Below, in pieces: positions 50,300 to 59,730 of a DNA stretch of 64,000 bases. A program made the position numbers and the translations under genes. Below the pieces are notes generated by a model. That model had not been told where the DNA came from. It saw nothing but the letters and a program-made list of their open reading frames with translations, and ran no database searches. This stretch comes from Chamaesiphon sp041738715 (GTDB lineage: Bacteria; Cyanobacteriota; Cyanobacteriia; Cyanobacteriales; Chamaesiphonaceae): assembly GCA_041738715.1 (NCBI GenBank), contig JBGSPI010000092.1, positions 22,066 through 86,065 on the forward strand, given 5' to 3'. The stretch's first letter is position 1; every line of letters begins with the position of its first letter.

Positions 50300-50650
50300 A
50301 TGGAACCGCAAGATACGCCGCACGGCCAAGTCGCATTTCAGTTCGCATCACATCTAGTGGCTGGGGAATATGAGGAGGCACATCGGCTGCTTTCTGCTAA
50401 AGCGAAGCAAGAATGGCCAGATTCTCTACTCCAATCGACCTATGAAGGAATGGTGGAGTACTTTGAGTGTCCGCCCACCTTGGTCATGGTCGTCAATACC
50501 ATGGAGGAATGGCCTGACATCCAACCAAAAGACATTGGCTGGGCTTATGCCGCAATTGTGGGTGATGGTGAGTCTGAGGCCGTCACAGTCATTGTGTGTG
50601 AGGAATGTGGCAATCACGTTGTGCGTCTAATCGAGTGGGGTCGCCCATAG
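50300..50650 (+). CDS. Gene-cassette protein, unknown function
   Basis: A 116-residue protein starting ATG 50300 with GAGGAGA at 50284-50290. It is predicted mixed alpha/beta: FASHLVAGEYEEAHRLLSAK, EGMVEYFECPPTLVMV, VVNTMEEWPDIQP, and VTVIVCEECGNHVVRLIEWG, with a CEEC pair. It is richer in GC and lacks CGATCG words, unlike neighbours. It is bounded by GTTAGAC before and GTCTAAC after, as integron cassette genes are. I recognise no family. Confidence 0.75.
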   Translation: MEPQDTPHGQVAFQFASHLVAGEYEEAHRLLSAKAKQEWPDSLLQSTYEGMVEYFECPPTLVMVVNTMEEWPDIQPKDIGWAYAAIVGDGESEAVTVIVCEECGNHVVRLIEWGRP

Positions 50651-50654
50651 TGCT

Positions 50655-50690
50655 GTCTAACAACACATAGTTTATTCGATCGCGCCAGTG
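50655..50690 (+). other. 5' part of a second attC-like site
   Basis: GTCTAACAACACATAG begins five bases after the cassette gene's stop. It matches the R'' start of attC sites. I find no matching GTTRRRY within the next 100 bases (the DNA turns into CGATCG-rich host-like sequence), so the site is probably truncated. Confidence 0.5.
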
Positions 50691-50754
50691 TACGAACCAG
50701 AAATTGTCTAGGATTTATTTTCTAGTTGACAAAGCATAGACTAATTTTCAGAAT

Positions 50755-51846
50755 TTACCAACCTTGTTTTTCGACCAATTCGATACAAAGCTGATTGATT
50801 GCAGGTAAATCAGGATGATGGGGGAGAGCAGAAGTGGCATAAGCCTTATCTAGTTCGGCAACCAAATCGTCTGCTAGCTGAGTGACTTGATCATAGGTGA
50901 GTTCGCCGTGTAAAATTGCTTTCAGTTCATCAGCATCCCCAGCATCGCGTCGATCGACTAAGACTTCACCCGATCGCAAAATCTCTAAACCACCACGCAA
51001 TAGTCGAATACAGTGCATGGCGTGTTTGAGATCGAAACCCGACTTTTTTTCCATCCCTGCACGGGTAGGATTGCGATTGGTTTGCCAGGATTGGTAAGCA
51101 GTCCATTCCCGTAATGCATTTTGATACTGTTGGCTTTTTTGGAGCAGTTTAATAAAATCACCGCGACTATTGGTAAGATTTTGAGTGTATTCGAGTACCT
51201 CATCGGTGAGGTGATGTTGTTTTAATAGTCCCTTATAGTCGATATCTCCAGTTAATAGCTGATGCAGTTCTTCCGCTTCTGCTAAATATTCGATTTTACT
51301 GCGGATTAAGGCATAGAGATATTCCAGAAAAGCGTGTAATTCCTCTTTGCTTAATGGACGTTCTTCTCCCAGCCCAAACTGTTCAGGAGTAGGCTGTTCT
51401 TGCAAGGGATTGAGCAACCATTTGCGGTGAGATTCGATCTTCTTGATTTGGGCAAAGGCGTAGCCGGAATAGGTATGCTTTACCCTTTTACTCAAAAACA
51501 TCTGCCGATGCTGACAGAGATAATCACCAACATCTGTTTTAACTGGATATTGTTTGAGCCATAATAACTCCAGGATATTTGGATTAGCTCCGGCTAAGAG
51601 TTGGATGAATTTTTTCAGCTCATAAATTACTGTATCTTGTTGCCCATTGAGAAAATTAAATATCCCTGGTTCTCTATCCCATCCAGCTTCTTTTTGCTCG
51701 ATTTTATCGAAACCTAAATAGTATTGTTTCGGCGCAATAAATACCCCTCGATAGTCAAGATCGGATTCAGGACGGTTCAAGCCATAGCCGTGGCTACCTG
51801 CTAAACCAATCAGGATCGTGCGGGATTCGACTTCTAAACGTTGCAT
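50755..51846 (-). CDS. RlaP-type nucleotidyltransferase (DUF/PF10127 family)
   Basis: A 363-residue protein with the minimal nucleotidyltransferase core: LAGSHGYGLNRPESDLDYRG near residues 15-34, where GSHGYG and SDLDY hold the metal-binding Asp pair. The rest is helical (FLEYLYALIRSKIEYL, HAMHCIRLLRGGLEIL). It matches the predicted nucleotidyltransferase family COG3541. Relatives sit in RNA ligase or RtcB-type repair clusters; no such gene is seen here. Substrate unknown. Confidence 0.8.
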   Translation of the reverse strand: MQRLEVESRTILIGLAGSHGYGLNRPESDLDYRGVFIAPKQYYLGFDKIEQKEAGWDREPGIFNFLNGQQDTVIYELKKFIQLLAGANPNILELLWLKQYPVKTDVGDYLCQHRQMFLSKRVKHTYSGYAFAQIKKIESHRKWLLNPLQEQPTPEQFGLGEERPLSKEELHAFLEYLYALIRSKIEYLAEAEELHQLLTGDIDYKGLLKQHHLTDEVLEYTQNLTNSRGDFIKLLQKSQQYQNALREWTAYQSWQTNRNPTRAGMEKKSGFDLKHAMHCIRLLRGGLEILRSGEVLVDRRDAGDADELKAILHGELTYDQVTQLADDLVAELDKAYATSALPHHPDLPAINQLCIELVEKQGW

Positions 51847-51859
51847 TTTAACTTGTTAC

Positions 51860-52267
51860 CTACAGAGATTGATGTAAGATTAATCGATTACCATCAGGGT
51901 CATAGGCATAAATTTCGCGTCCGTGAGCGGCTGTGGTAATTTGCCCTGGTGGTGGATAGCCGAGTTGGGCTAAACTATCGATCGATCGTTCGAGACTATC
52001 CACTTCCAAACACAGACTCATCCCACTATTGCTAGGTTGCCCAAATTCCGATCGATTGCTAGACTTAGGGGCGAAAATCCCCAAGCGTAAATCAGCCACT
52101 AAAAACTCCGCATACACTTGGGGAATATATGGCTGGGGCACAGATCCCAGCAATTGAGTATAAAAATCCACTATTTGGTCAAAGTTAACACTTGCGATCG
52201 TCACTAAAGCAGCCGTGAACATAGATCCACTCTCCGTATCTGTGAGCATAAAAGTTAAGTTCCCCAT
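51860..52267 (-). CDS. VOC (glyoxalase/dioxygenase-fold) family protein
   Basis: A 135-residue protein: FDQIVDFYTQLLGSVPQPYI near 29-48, LEVDSLERSIDSLAQLGYPP, and a C-terminal IYAYDPDGNRLILHQ, the VOC family end motif. Metal-ligand pattern is incomplete by eye, so the reaction is unknown. ATG 52267 is the frame start; an internal Met at about residue 16 could be the true one. It ends 13 bases before the nucleotidyltransferase gene, so the two may be cotranscribed. Confidence 0.8.
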   Translation of the reverse strand: MGNLTFMLTDTESGSMFTAALVTIASVNFDQIVDFYTQLLGSVPQPYIPQVYAEFLVADLRLGIFAPKSSNRSEFGQPSNSGMSLCLEVDSLERSIDSLAQLGYPPPGQITTAAHGREIYAYDPDGNRLILHQSL

Positions 52268-52450
52268 CCAATGGTCAATTTACTAGTAGTACCACAATCA
52301 TAGATCTTTAAATTATTCAATAATTTAAGATCGGCAGATTGCAAATTGGGTCTATAATTACTACGCTTGGGGCACAATATTTATAGATACATACTCGCGC
52401 AACTAAGTCTAATACTACTGGGCGGGACGACTGGGGAGCATTCGTAAGTT

Positions 52451-53617
52451 ATGGAATTGGCAAAACGCATCAGCGAAATCGAACCATCTGTCACTCTCGC
52501 CATTTCTGCGATGGCTAAGGCAATGCAGATGGATGGACAGGATGTCTGTAGCTTCAGTGCAGGAGAACCCGATTTTGATACTCCAGCACATATCAAAAAT
52601 GCGGCAAAACAGGCATTAGATGACGGCAAAACAAAGTATGGGCCAGCCGCTGGTGAACCACGCCTGCGGGAAGCGATTGCCAATAAACTCAAACAGGATA
52701 ATCACTTAGACTATCGGGCGAATAATATCTTAGTCACCAATGGTGGCAAACATTCGCTCTACAACCTAATGATGACACTGATCAATCCAGGTGATGAGGT
52801 GATTATCCCTGCACCCTTTTGGTTGAGCTATCCAGAAATGGTGAAGTTGGCGGATGGTGTGCCCGTGATTGTCCATACCGATCGCCGTACTGGTTATAAA
52901 ATTACAGCAGAGGCTCTCAACGCGGCAATTACACCTAAAACTAAGTTATTTATTCTCAATTCTCCTTCCAATCCCTCTGGGGTCGTTTACACTCGGGCTG
53001 AGTTACAAGCTTTGGCGCAGGTGATTGTCGATCGAGATATCTTAGTTGTCTCGGATGAGATTTATGAGAAAATTATCTACGATGGGGTGGAACAGGTCAG
53101 TATTGGTGCTTTGGGTGAAGATATTTTTCGGCGGACGATTATTAGTAATGGGTTTGCCAAAGCTTACTCCATGACTGGTTGGCGGGTTGGTTATTTAGCT
53201 GCGCCGCTCGAACTGATCGAAGCGGCAAGTACTGTGCAAGGGCACAGCACATCAAATGTCTGTACCTTTGCTCAATATGGGGCAATTGCCGCACTTGAAG
53301 GATCTCAAGACTGTGTGGAAACTATGCGCCAAGCTTTTGCTACCCGCCGACAGGTAATTTTAGAGCGGCTGCAAGAAATCCCTGGCCTGAGTTGTGCCAA
53401 ACCAGACGGAGCTTTTTATATCTTTGTGGATATCAGCAACACAAATCTAAAATCGCTAAAGTTTTGCAGCCAGTTCCTCGAACAGTACCAAGTTGCGACT
53501 ATTCCTGGTCAACCATTCGGGGCTGACGATCATATTCGGATTTCGTATGCTACGGATTTAACGACGATCGAAAAGGGGATGGACAGGCTAGATAAATTTA
53601 TCCGATCTCAGATCTAA
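52451..53617 (+). CDS. aspC: Aspartate aminotransferase
   Basis: PLP-dependent class I/II aminotransferase, moving an amino group between aspartate and 2-oxoglutarate (possibly prephenate in cyanobacteria). Features: FSAGEPDFDTPAHI near 34-47, TNGGKHSLYNLMMTLINPGD, NSPSNPSGVVYT, and the Schiff-base Lys in SNGFAKAYSMTGWRVGY near 234-250. Length 388 is normal. It converges with the small Zn-ribbon gene, overlapping it by four bases. Confidence 0.92.
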   Translation: MELAKRISEIEPSVTLAISAMAKAMQMDGQDVCSFSAGEPDFDTPAHIKNAAKQALDDGKTKYGPAAGEPRLREAIANKLKQDNHLDYRANNILVTNGGKHSLYNLMMTLINPGDEVIIPAPFWLSYPEMVKLADGVPVIVHTDRRTGYKITAEALNAAITPKTKLFILNSPSNPSGVVYTRAELQALAQVIVDRDILVVSDEIYEKIIYDGVEQVSIGALGEDIFRRTIISNGFAKAYSMTGWRVGYLAAPLELIEAASTVQGHSTSNVCTFAQYGAIAALEGSQDCVETMRQAFATRRQVILERLQEIPGLSCAKPDGAFYIFVDISNTNLKSLKFCSQFLEQYQVATIPGQPFGADDHIRISYATDLTTIEKGMDRLDKFIRSQI

Positions 53618-53841
53618 GGTTTTATGACTGGTGAATTGCGCACGAGAATTGCCCGTGTGGATTTGCAGACATCAATGCCAGGAGCATAAGCTTCGATCAC
53701 CCGATTGGTTCGTTGGCACATCACTAGTAAGTAATCGCACTCAGGACACTGGGTGCGACTGATTTGTCTATCGGTGATATTGTGGCGCTCGGCTAACGGG
53801 CTGCCACAGTTAGGACAAATAATTTTAGTAATAGTCTGCAT
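53614..53841 (-). CDS. Small zinc-ribbon protein
   Basis: A 75-residue protein with two CxxC knuckles: IICPNCGSPLAERHN and TQCPECDYLLVMCQRTNR. Four cysteines suit one zinc. It is a short ribbon found in many cyanobacteria and sometimes labelled as PriA-like in databases, which it is not. Function unknown. Its stop overlaps the aspC stop. Confidence 0.75.
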   Translation of the reverse strand: MQTITKIICPNCGSPLAERHNITDRQISRTQCPECDYLLVMCQRTNRVIEAYAPGIDVCKSTRAILVRNSPVIKP

Positions 53842-54121
53842 CTACACAACTTTCCAATTAAGGGACTGGGATTTTTAGTTTAATATAACTGCTACAATTC
53901 ACTGATGAAATCGTAGTCATGGCTGAACTGGTGATCGTCCCGCGTTGATATAGGGAATCATTGTGCTAGCTCTATAGACAGTATAAAGACAGGGATCGAG
54001 TTAAACACTAATTCTTTGCACTCGATCGCACTAGGGATCGACTTAATACCATTAACACACACAACTCTAGAATAAGTGTGGAATTTTTTGTTAAGAATCT
54101 CGAAAGAGTCCGAATCAACAA
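53842..54121. other. Intergenic region without a gene
   Basis: No coding or RNA feature seen in the 280 bases between the zinc-ribbon gene and the infB terminator. Promoter for the zinc-ribbon gene is presumably at the left edge. Confidence 0.5.
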
Positions 54122-54155
54122 AGAAACCCGACTTTTTTAAAAAAGTCGGGTTTCT
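54122..54155 (-). terminator. Perfect 34-base palindrome downstream of infB
   Basis: Arms AGAAACCCGACTTTTTT (54122-54138) and AAAAAAGTCGGGTTTCT (54139-54155) meet with no loop, 17 bases past the infB stop. A pairing of the A/T run and an internal U-tract make it a likely bidirectional terminator. The CCCGACTT core is shared with the chlP hairpin at 3525. Confidence 0.75.
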
Positions 54156-54171
54156 GAGAGACGTTTATAAC

Positions 54172-57100
54172 CTAAACAGGTGATAGTGTCCGGCGTTTGC
54201 TGACCATTTGGAAGGTTTCGATAATATCACCTTCGGCCCAGTCATTGAACCTGTCTAAGCGAATCCCGCACTCAAAGCCAGCATTGACTTCTTTCACGTC
54301 ATCTTTAACCCGCTTGAGCGAATCGAGCGTGCCTTCGTAGACCAACTGACCTTTGCGTTGAACCCGAATACTACAGTTGCGTAAGGCTTTGCCAGAGAGA
54401 ACATAACACCCAGCAATATTGCCGCGTCCGGCTTGGAATACTGCCCGAACTTCCACTTGACCGAGGGGTTCTTCGACCAATTCGGGGTCAAGTAGACCTT
54501 CCATCGCGCCCTGAATATCACTGAGGAGGGCATAGATGATGTTGTACTCGCGAACATCGACACCAGCATCATCTGATGCCGCACGGGCACCACTAGCCAA
54601 TGTGGTATTAAAGCCGATAATCACGGCACCACTGGCAGCAGCTAGATCCACGTCAGTCTCGGTGATTTCACCTGCGGCGGAGAGGAGTACACGCACCTGG
54701 ACTTCATTTTGCGGTAATTGTCCGAGCGATCCGAGAATTGCTTCAACGGAACCTTGAACATCAGCCTTGAGAATCAGGTTGAGTTCTTTGAGTTCTCCTT
54801 CTTGAGCTTTCGCTGACAAGCTATTCAGCGTGACCCGACGGGATGCCATCATCTGTTGTAAGCGCGATTGACGGCGTTCGGCAGAACGGATATCAGCCAG
54901 GGCGCGGGCTTCTTTTTCTGGGAATACTTCAAATTCATCCCCAGCCTGCGGTACGTCACTCAAACCAAGAACTTCGACCGCAAAAGATGGGCCAGCAGCT
55001 TCGACTCGGGCTAAACGGTCGTCTACCATTGCCCGGACTTTGCCGAATACATGGCCAGCAACTAGTGTTTCACCGACGCGGAGCGTCCCATTTTGAATTA
55101 ACAGGGTGGCAACAGGGCCTTTGGCTTTATCCAAGTGAGCTTCAATTACCGTACCACGCGCAGTCCGATCGGGATTGGCTTGGAGATCTTCAACATCAGC
55201 GACCAGCAGGATCATCTCTAGTAAGCTATCTAGATTTTCACCTTTGAGGGCACTGACTGGTACCATGATCGTGTCGCCACCCAATTCTTCTGCTTGCAGA
55301 TTGTAGGTGATTAATTCCTGTTGAACACGATTGATATTTGCCCCGGGCTTATCGATCTTGTTGATGGCAACGATAATCGGGACTTCCGCTGCTTGAGCAT
55401 GACGAATTGCTTCGATCGTTTGGGGCCGAACACCATCATCAGCCGCGACCACCAGGATGGCAATATCTGTCACCCGCGCGCCCCGTGCCCGCATTGCCGT
55501 AAAGGCTTCGTGACCGGGGGTATCGAGGAAGACAACCTGCTGCATTTTGCCTTCATGTTCCATATCCACATGATAAGCTCCGATGTGCTGGGTAATCCCC
55601 CCAGCTTCGCCTTGAGCAACTTTGGTCGATCGAATGGCATCGAGGAGGGTCGTTTTACCATGATCGACGTGTCCCATAATCGTGACAACGGGGGGACGAC
55701 GTTGGAGTAAATCAAAGTCAGCCAGATCGAGCATTTCGGTAACTTTAGTTGCCTCAGCCTGTTCGACTCCGGTAATGACCTGGACTCCCAATTCTTCGGC
55801 CACCATGGTTGCGGTACCCACATCCAGAATTTGGGTGACACTGATGGCAATCCCTTTGAAGAATAGCTGTTTGACAATTTCCGTTTCCGGGACGATCAGC
55901 ATTTCGGCGAGATCCCGAACTGTAATACTACCCATCAGGGTAATTGATTCAGGTTTCTCAACGGTATTTTTTTGCTCCCGTTTATTACTGCTGCTGCCGC
56001 GCTCTTGTTTTTGTTGATCCCCCTTCATCACCGGCTTTTTCCGCTGGGCTGGAGCGGCGGCTGCCTTGACTCCACCACCAGAGCCGAGCTTCTGTTTCGG
56101 CGGTCTGGCGATCGACAGACTTACAATTGTTTCTGTCTCTGTATCGCTACTATCGAAATCATCATCTTCATCATCTTCATCGAGGACGACTGTTTTGACC
56201 CGTTTACCTTTAGCCGGAATCTTCGCCTTGGCGGTTTCGATTTCCTCTTCTTCCTTACTCCAACTCTTACCTTTGCCGAGGGTCGGTTTACGCGGCGGAG
56301 TCGGTCGCTTCAGTTCGAGATCTAGGGGGGTAATGATGTTATCATCCTTGTCCCCACTAGCCGCATCTTTGCCAGCACCACCCGGTCGGGGCGATCCTTG
56401 AGGTTTGATTTCGACGATCCGGGTGGGCGGACGATTGAGTGGGGGTAGAGCCTCACTTTCCGATTTGGCGATCGGTCGGCGAACTGCACCTGTGCTGGGT
56501 GGTCGAACTGAGCCACCAGTTGGTCTATCGCCACTAGGCTCACTCTTGACCTGCTGGGATTTGGGAATAGGTTTATTGGCAGCAGGTCTGACGGGGTTAG
56601 CACTGCGACCATCGGCACTAGCAAAACTGATTTCGTTCGTCCCAGGTTGTGCAGCTTGCTGCGGACTTTGACGGGCTGGCGGGCCAGCTAGCTGCGGCTT
56701 TGGTGCTGGGGGCGTGACGGCTGGTCTTTGAACCCGAACTGGGGCTGACCCACTGTTAGCACTTTCCCCGACTGGGGTGGGACGGACGACGGGACGGCTG
56801 GCATTGGGCGGTTGTGGGGTTGGCGGCTGCTGTCTTGCGCCTGGTTGCTGAACTGGCACTGGTGGTTGGGGCATCAGTGAAGGCTTGGGTTGAATGTCAC
56901 TCTTGTGCTCGATCCGCAAAATCTGGGTTTTGGGTTCGACTGGACGCTGGGGTTGTTTGGCTGGGGCTTTGGGTGCGTCGCTCTTGGGTGCCGTAGCAAC
57001 TACCCCTTTCTCGGGCTGTGGCGGACGCGGTGTTTTCTGCTGCCGCTCAGGAAATTTCTCAGTCGCGACTCGCGTAATCTGTTCTGCTTCTGCGCCTGAG

Positions 57101-57219
57101 ATACTGCTGCTATGGCTTTTAACTGTGATATTCAATTCTTCGCAAATCCCCAACAAATCCTTATTTTCCAAATTCAATTCCTTTGACAGTTCGTAAATTC
57201 TGACTTTGCCGTTGTTCAT
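54172..57219 (-). CDS. infB: Translation initiation factor IF-2
   Basis: Brings initiator tRNA to the 30S subunit and drives subunit joining with GTP. The C-terminal part has the G domain from about 505 (GHVDHGKTTLLDAI; DTPGHEAFTAMRARGA; NKIDKPGANI) followed by domains II-IV. The N-terminus begins with the IF2_N helix (KVRIYELSKELNLENKDLLG) and then has a Pro/Gln-rich linker of about 400 residues typical of cyanobacteria. The Asp-rich DEDDEDDDFD stretch is near 345. Length 1015 is in range. NusA, YlxR and RimP genes, often upstream, are not present here. Confidence 0.96.
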   Translation of the reverse strand: MNNGKVRIYELSKELNLENKDLLGICEELNITVKSHSSSISGAEAEQITRVATEKFPERQQKTPRPPQPEKGVVATAPKSDAPKAPAKQPQRPVEPKTQILRIEHKSDIQPKPSLMPQPPVPVQQPGARQQPPTPQPPNASRPVVRPTPVGESANSGSAPVRVQRPAVTPPAPKPQLAGPPARQSPQQAAQPGTNEISFASADGRSANPVRPAANKPIPKSQQVKSEPSGDRPTGGSVRPPSTGAVRRPIAKSESEALPPLNRPPTRIVEIKPQGSPRPGGAGKDAASGDKDDNIITPLDLELKRPTPPRKPTLGKGKSWSKEEEEIETAKAKIPAKGKRVKTVVLDEDDEDDDFDSSDTETETIVSLSIARPPKQKLGSGGGVKAAAAPAQRKKPVMKGDQQKQERGSSSNKREQKNTVEKPESITLMGSITVRDLAEMLIVPETEIVKQLFFKGIAISVTQILDVGTATMVAEELGVQVITGVEQAEATKVTEMLDLADFDLLQRRPPVVTIMGHVDHGKTTLLDAIRSTKVAQGEAGGITQHIGAYHVDMEHEGKMQQVVFLDTPGHEAFTAMRARGARVTDIAILVVAADDGVRPQTIEAIRHAQAAEVPIIVAINKIDKPGANINRVQQELITYNLQAEELGGDTIMVPVSALKGENLDSLLEMILLVADVEDLQANPDRTARGTVIEAHLDKAKGPVATLLIQNGTLRVGETLVAGHVFGKVRAMVDDRLARVEAAGPSFAVEVLGLSDVPQAGDEFEVFPEKEARALADIRSAERRQSRLQQMMASRRVTLNSLSAKAQEGELKELNLILKADVQGSVEAILGSLGQLPQNEVQVRVLLSAAGEITETDVDLAAASGAVIIGFNTTLASGARAASDDAGVDVREYNIIYALLSDIQGAMEGLLDPELVEEPLGQVEVRAVFQAGRGNIAGCYVLSGKALRNCSIRVQRKGQLVYEGTLDSLKRVKDDVKEVNAGFECGIRLDRFNDWAEGDIIETFQMVSKRRTLSPV

Positions 57220-57759
57220 CCACTATGTCCCTATTTATGCAACCATTCGAGCGTCTAGATTATGACTTGATATAGGCAAGACCATATAGTTATCTACACA
57301 ATTAATATTTTGGTGATGAAAATTAGTATATTGAAGAAAGCGATTACCTGGTAGTGGGTTTCTGGTTCGGTCGCGATGCGCCCGGTGCAGATAAGTTGCC
57401 CCGATTCATGGTTGACCAACTCGTTGGCACAGCCTCTATTGAAAGAGAATTACTGTCTGACAATGTTGGTTTAGGACTCGGTATTGGCGAACAACGTGAG
57501 TCATTGTACCAGCTTCGCCCCAGGGGGAACCATCTTATATTGTTACACCAATCTGTCATAATTGGCGAGTCCGATCGACAATTTGTGATAATGTAATAGG
57601 TTTATCCGATCGGGGATCGTCAGGAAATAGTGATTAGCCCCAGACAATAGCTAGTATTTACATCAATAGTTAAGAGATTTTTGAGATTTCCTAGATCGAA
57701 TTATTGAGGGCGGATTCTCTTAGACACAATCAGACCAGATTACGAGCATCTTATGATTC
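57220..57759. other. Intergenic region with one weak frame
   Basis: A 540-base gap between infB and cobA-hemD, which are divergent. A plus-strand frame of 80 codons (GTG at 57354 to 57596) reads GFWFGRDAPGADKLPRFMVD to NHLILLHQSVIIGESDRQFV. Its composition is plausible for a protein but I recognise nothing. Otherwise no RNA gene or hairpin is certain. Confidence 0.3.
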
Positions 57760-59277
57760 ATGGGTAAGGCATATATTGTAGGCGCGGGACCAGGCGATGT
57801 TGGATATCTGACGGTGCGAGCACAACAGATTCTCACCCAAGCAGATGTGTTAATTTACGATGCTTTGGTTGATCGAAGGTTATTGGATTTAGTTCCAGCC
57901 ACTTGTACCCTAGTCGATGTCGGGAAACGCGGCGGACAACCGAGTATGCCCCAAGCAGAGATCGATCGATTGTTGGTGATGTACGCCGAAACCAAACCAC
58001 AGGTAGTTCGGCTCAAAAGTGGCGACCCATTTATCTTTGGGCGCGTGACAGCCGAACTCAATGCCTTAATTGCTGCCAATTGTGAGTTTGAGGTGATCCC
58101 GGGACTTTCCACCGTCTTGGTTGCACCGCTACTAGCGGGTATCCCCCTGACAGATCCCGTCCTCAGTCGGGGATTTGCGGTAATTACAGCCCATCAACCT
58201 GACGATCTCGATTGGGATGCGTTAGCTAGAATGTCAACGCTAGTAATTTTGATGGGAGCGCGGACACTAGGGGAGATGATCGCTCAATTATTAAAACACG
58301 GTCGCCCAGTTACTACGCCGATCGCCATCATCAAATGGGCGGGAACATCACAGCAACAGGTTTGGGTGTCCGATTTGGGGCGAATTGTGGTTGAAACTGC
58401 CACCGTTGAACTATCCCCCTCGGTAATTGTCATTGGTCAAGTAGTGCGATTGCGGGAATATTTACACTGGTCGAGATCGACTGGTCCGGGACAGGTGCAT
58501 TATCTTCCCCTTGCTGGCAAAACTGTTCTTGTCACCCGTGCTAGCGGACAAAACCATGAATTTACTCAAATGTTGCGATCGCGTGGCGCACAGACGATTG
58601 AGATGCCAACACTAGAGATTGTCCCCCCATCGAGTTGGCAAGAGTTGGATACCCAAATTGAGCGGTTGAGTGATTTTGACTGGTTAATTCTGACTTCGAC
58701 TAATGGGGTGGAGTATTTTTTTGGGCGACTGCACCATGCGGGTAAAGACAGTCGCGCTCTAGCTGGAGTAAAAATCGCTGTCGTCGGTCAGAAAACTGCT
58801 AAATCTCTAGAACAGTATGGGATTATTCCTGATTTTATCCCGCCGAATTTTGTCGCTGATGCTTTAATTAGTAATTTTCCGATGTCGGTTGCCAGTCAAC
58901 GGATTTTATTCCCCCGTGTGGAAACAGGCGGACGAGAAGTTTTAGTTCAAGAATTTACCAATTTAGGCGCAACAGTGGTAGAAGTAGCTGCGTATCAATC
59001 CCGGTGTCCGATCGAGATCGATCCGACCGCTTTAGCTGCACTTGAATCTCAGCAGGTAGATATTATCACCTTCGCCAGTTCCAAAACCGTCAAATATTTC
59101 TGTCAGTTGGTCGGCGGTAGGTTACGATCGGGTTGGCAGGATCGAGTATGGATTGCGTCGATCGGTCCGCAGACTTCAGCTACTTGTCGATCGCTGTTGG
59201 GTAAGGTGGATGTTGAGGCGAGTGAGTATACTTTACCAGGATTGGTGGCGGCATTAGAGTCGAAGGTGAATAGCTAA
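57760..59277 (+). CDS. cobA-hemD: Fused uroporphyrinogen-III methyltransferase and uroporphyrinogen-III synthase
   Basis: Two tetrapyrrole enzymes in one chain. Residues 1 to about 245 are CobA/SumT (YIVGAGPGDVGYLTVRA; VVRLKSGDPFIFGRV; VIPGLSTVLVAPLLAGIPLT), which uses SAM to make precorrin-2. Residues about 255-505 are HemD (GKTVLVTRASGQNHEFTQML; DWLILTSTNGVEYFF; IITFASSKTVKYF). Fusion gives substrate channelling from preuroporphyrinogen toward siroheme and cobalamin. Length 505 fits the fusion. Confidence 0.92.
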   Translation: MGKAYIVGAGPGDVGYLTVRAQQILTQADVLIYDALVDRRLLDLVPATCTLVDVGKRGGQPSMPQAEIDRLLVMYAETKPQVVRLKSGDPFIFGRVTAELNALIAANCEFEVIPGLSTVLVAPLLAGIPLTDPVLSRGFAVITAHQPDDLDWDALARMSTLVILMGARTLGEMIAQLLKHGRPVTTPIAIIKWAGTSQQQVWVSDLGRIVVETATVELSPSVIVIGQVVRLREYLHWSRSTGPGQVHYLPLAGKTVLVTRASGQNHEFTQMLRSRGAQTIEMPTLEIVPPSSWQELDTQIERLSDFDWLILTSTNGVEYFFGRLHHAGKDSRALAGVKIAVVGQKTAKSLEQYGIIPDFIPPNFVADALISNFPMSVASQRILFPRVETGGREVLVQEFTNLGATVVEVAAYQSRCPIEIDPTALAALESQQVDIITFASSKTVKYFCQLVGGRLRSGWQDRVWIASIGPQTSATCRSLLGKVDVEASEYTLPGLVAALESKVNS

Positions 59278-59583
59278 CGATATTGATATAAATATTGATA
59301 TAAATACTGAGATCCAAGCTTGGCTTGTAGTTGATTTCAAAAGAACGTCAGATCGCCAATTCTTGAAACACGGAGCTTGATGCTAAGAGAAACTTCTAAG
59401 ACTATATTATTTTGCGGCAGAAGCTAAATAAAACTGAAATTTATCTTCGATCGCACCGCTCAGATTTACATCAAAAAACAAAAGTTCGCTCACCACAAGG
59501 GTTTAGAGCGAATTTTGGACAATAACTATGCAAAACTGACAAATATCTCTGCAATGTACACATGTACAGTACAAGTAAGAATA
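59278..59583. other. Intergenic region without a gene
   Basis: No gene. It contains short near-repeats GATATTGATATAAATATTGA (59280-59299) just after the cobA-hemD stop and otherwise AT-rich DNA up to the tRNA. Confidence 0.5.
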
Positions 59584-59654
59584 AGCGAGCGGTGGGAATC
59601 GAACCCACAACAACAGCTTGGAAGGCTGTAGTTTTACCACTAAACTACGCTCGC
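59584..59654 (-). tRNA. tRNA-Gly (anticodon TCC)
   Basis: The minus strand reads GCGAGCG TAGTTTAGTGGTAAAACTA and CAGCCTTCCAAGCTG, with the TCC anticodon in loop CTTCCAA. The T arm has GGGTTCGATTCCC and the acceptor closes with CGCTCGC plus a U discriminator. 71 nt; no CCA is encoded. It decodes GGA/GGG glycine codons. Confidence 0.95.
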
Positions 59655-59730
59655 GGAATAAGCGGATTAATTTTACCGCTTAGACATCTTAACACAACCA
59701 GGTAAATTTGCAAGCCTAAAGTATCAACCG

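Noticed and set aside
57220..57759. Possible structured RNA such as 6S or SRP RNA upstream of cobA-hemD
   Set aside because: No conserved core motif of either RNA could be found on either strand.
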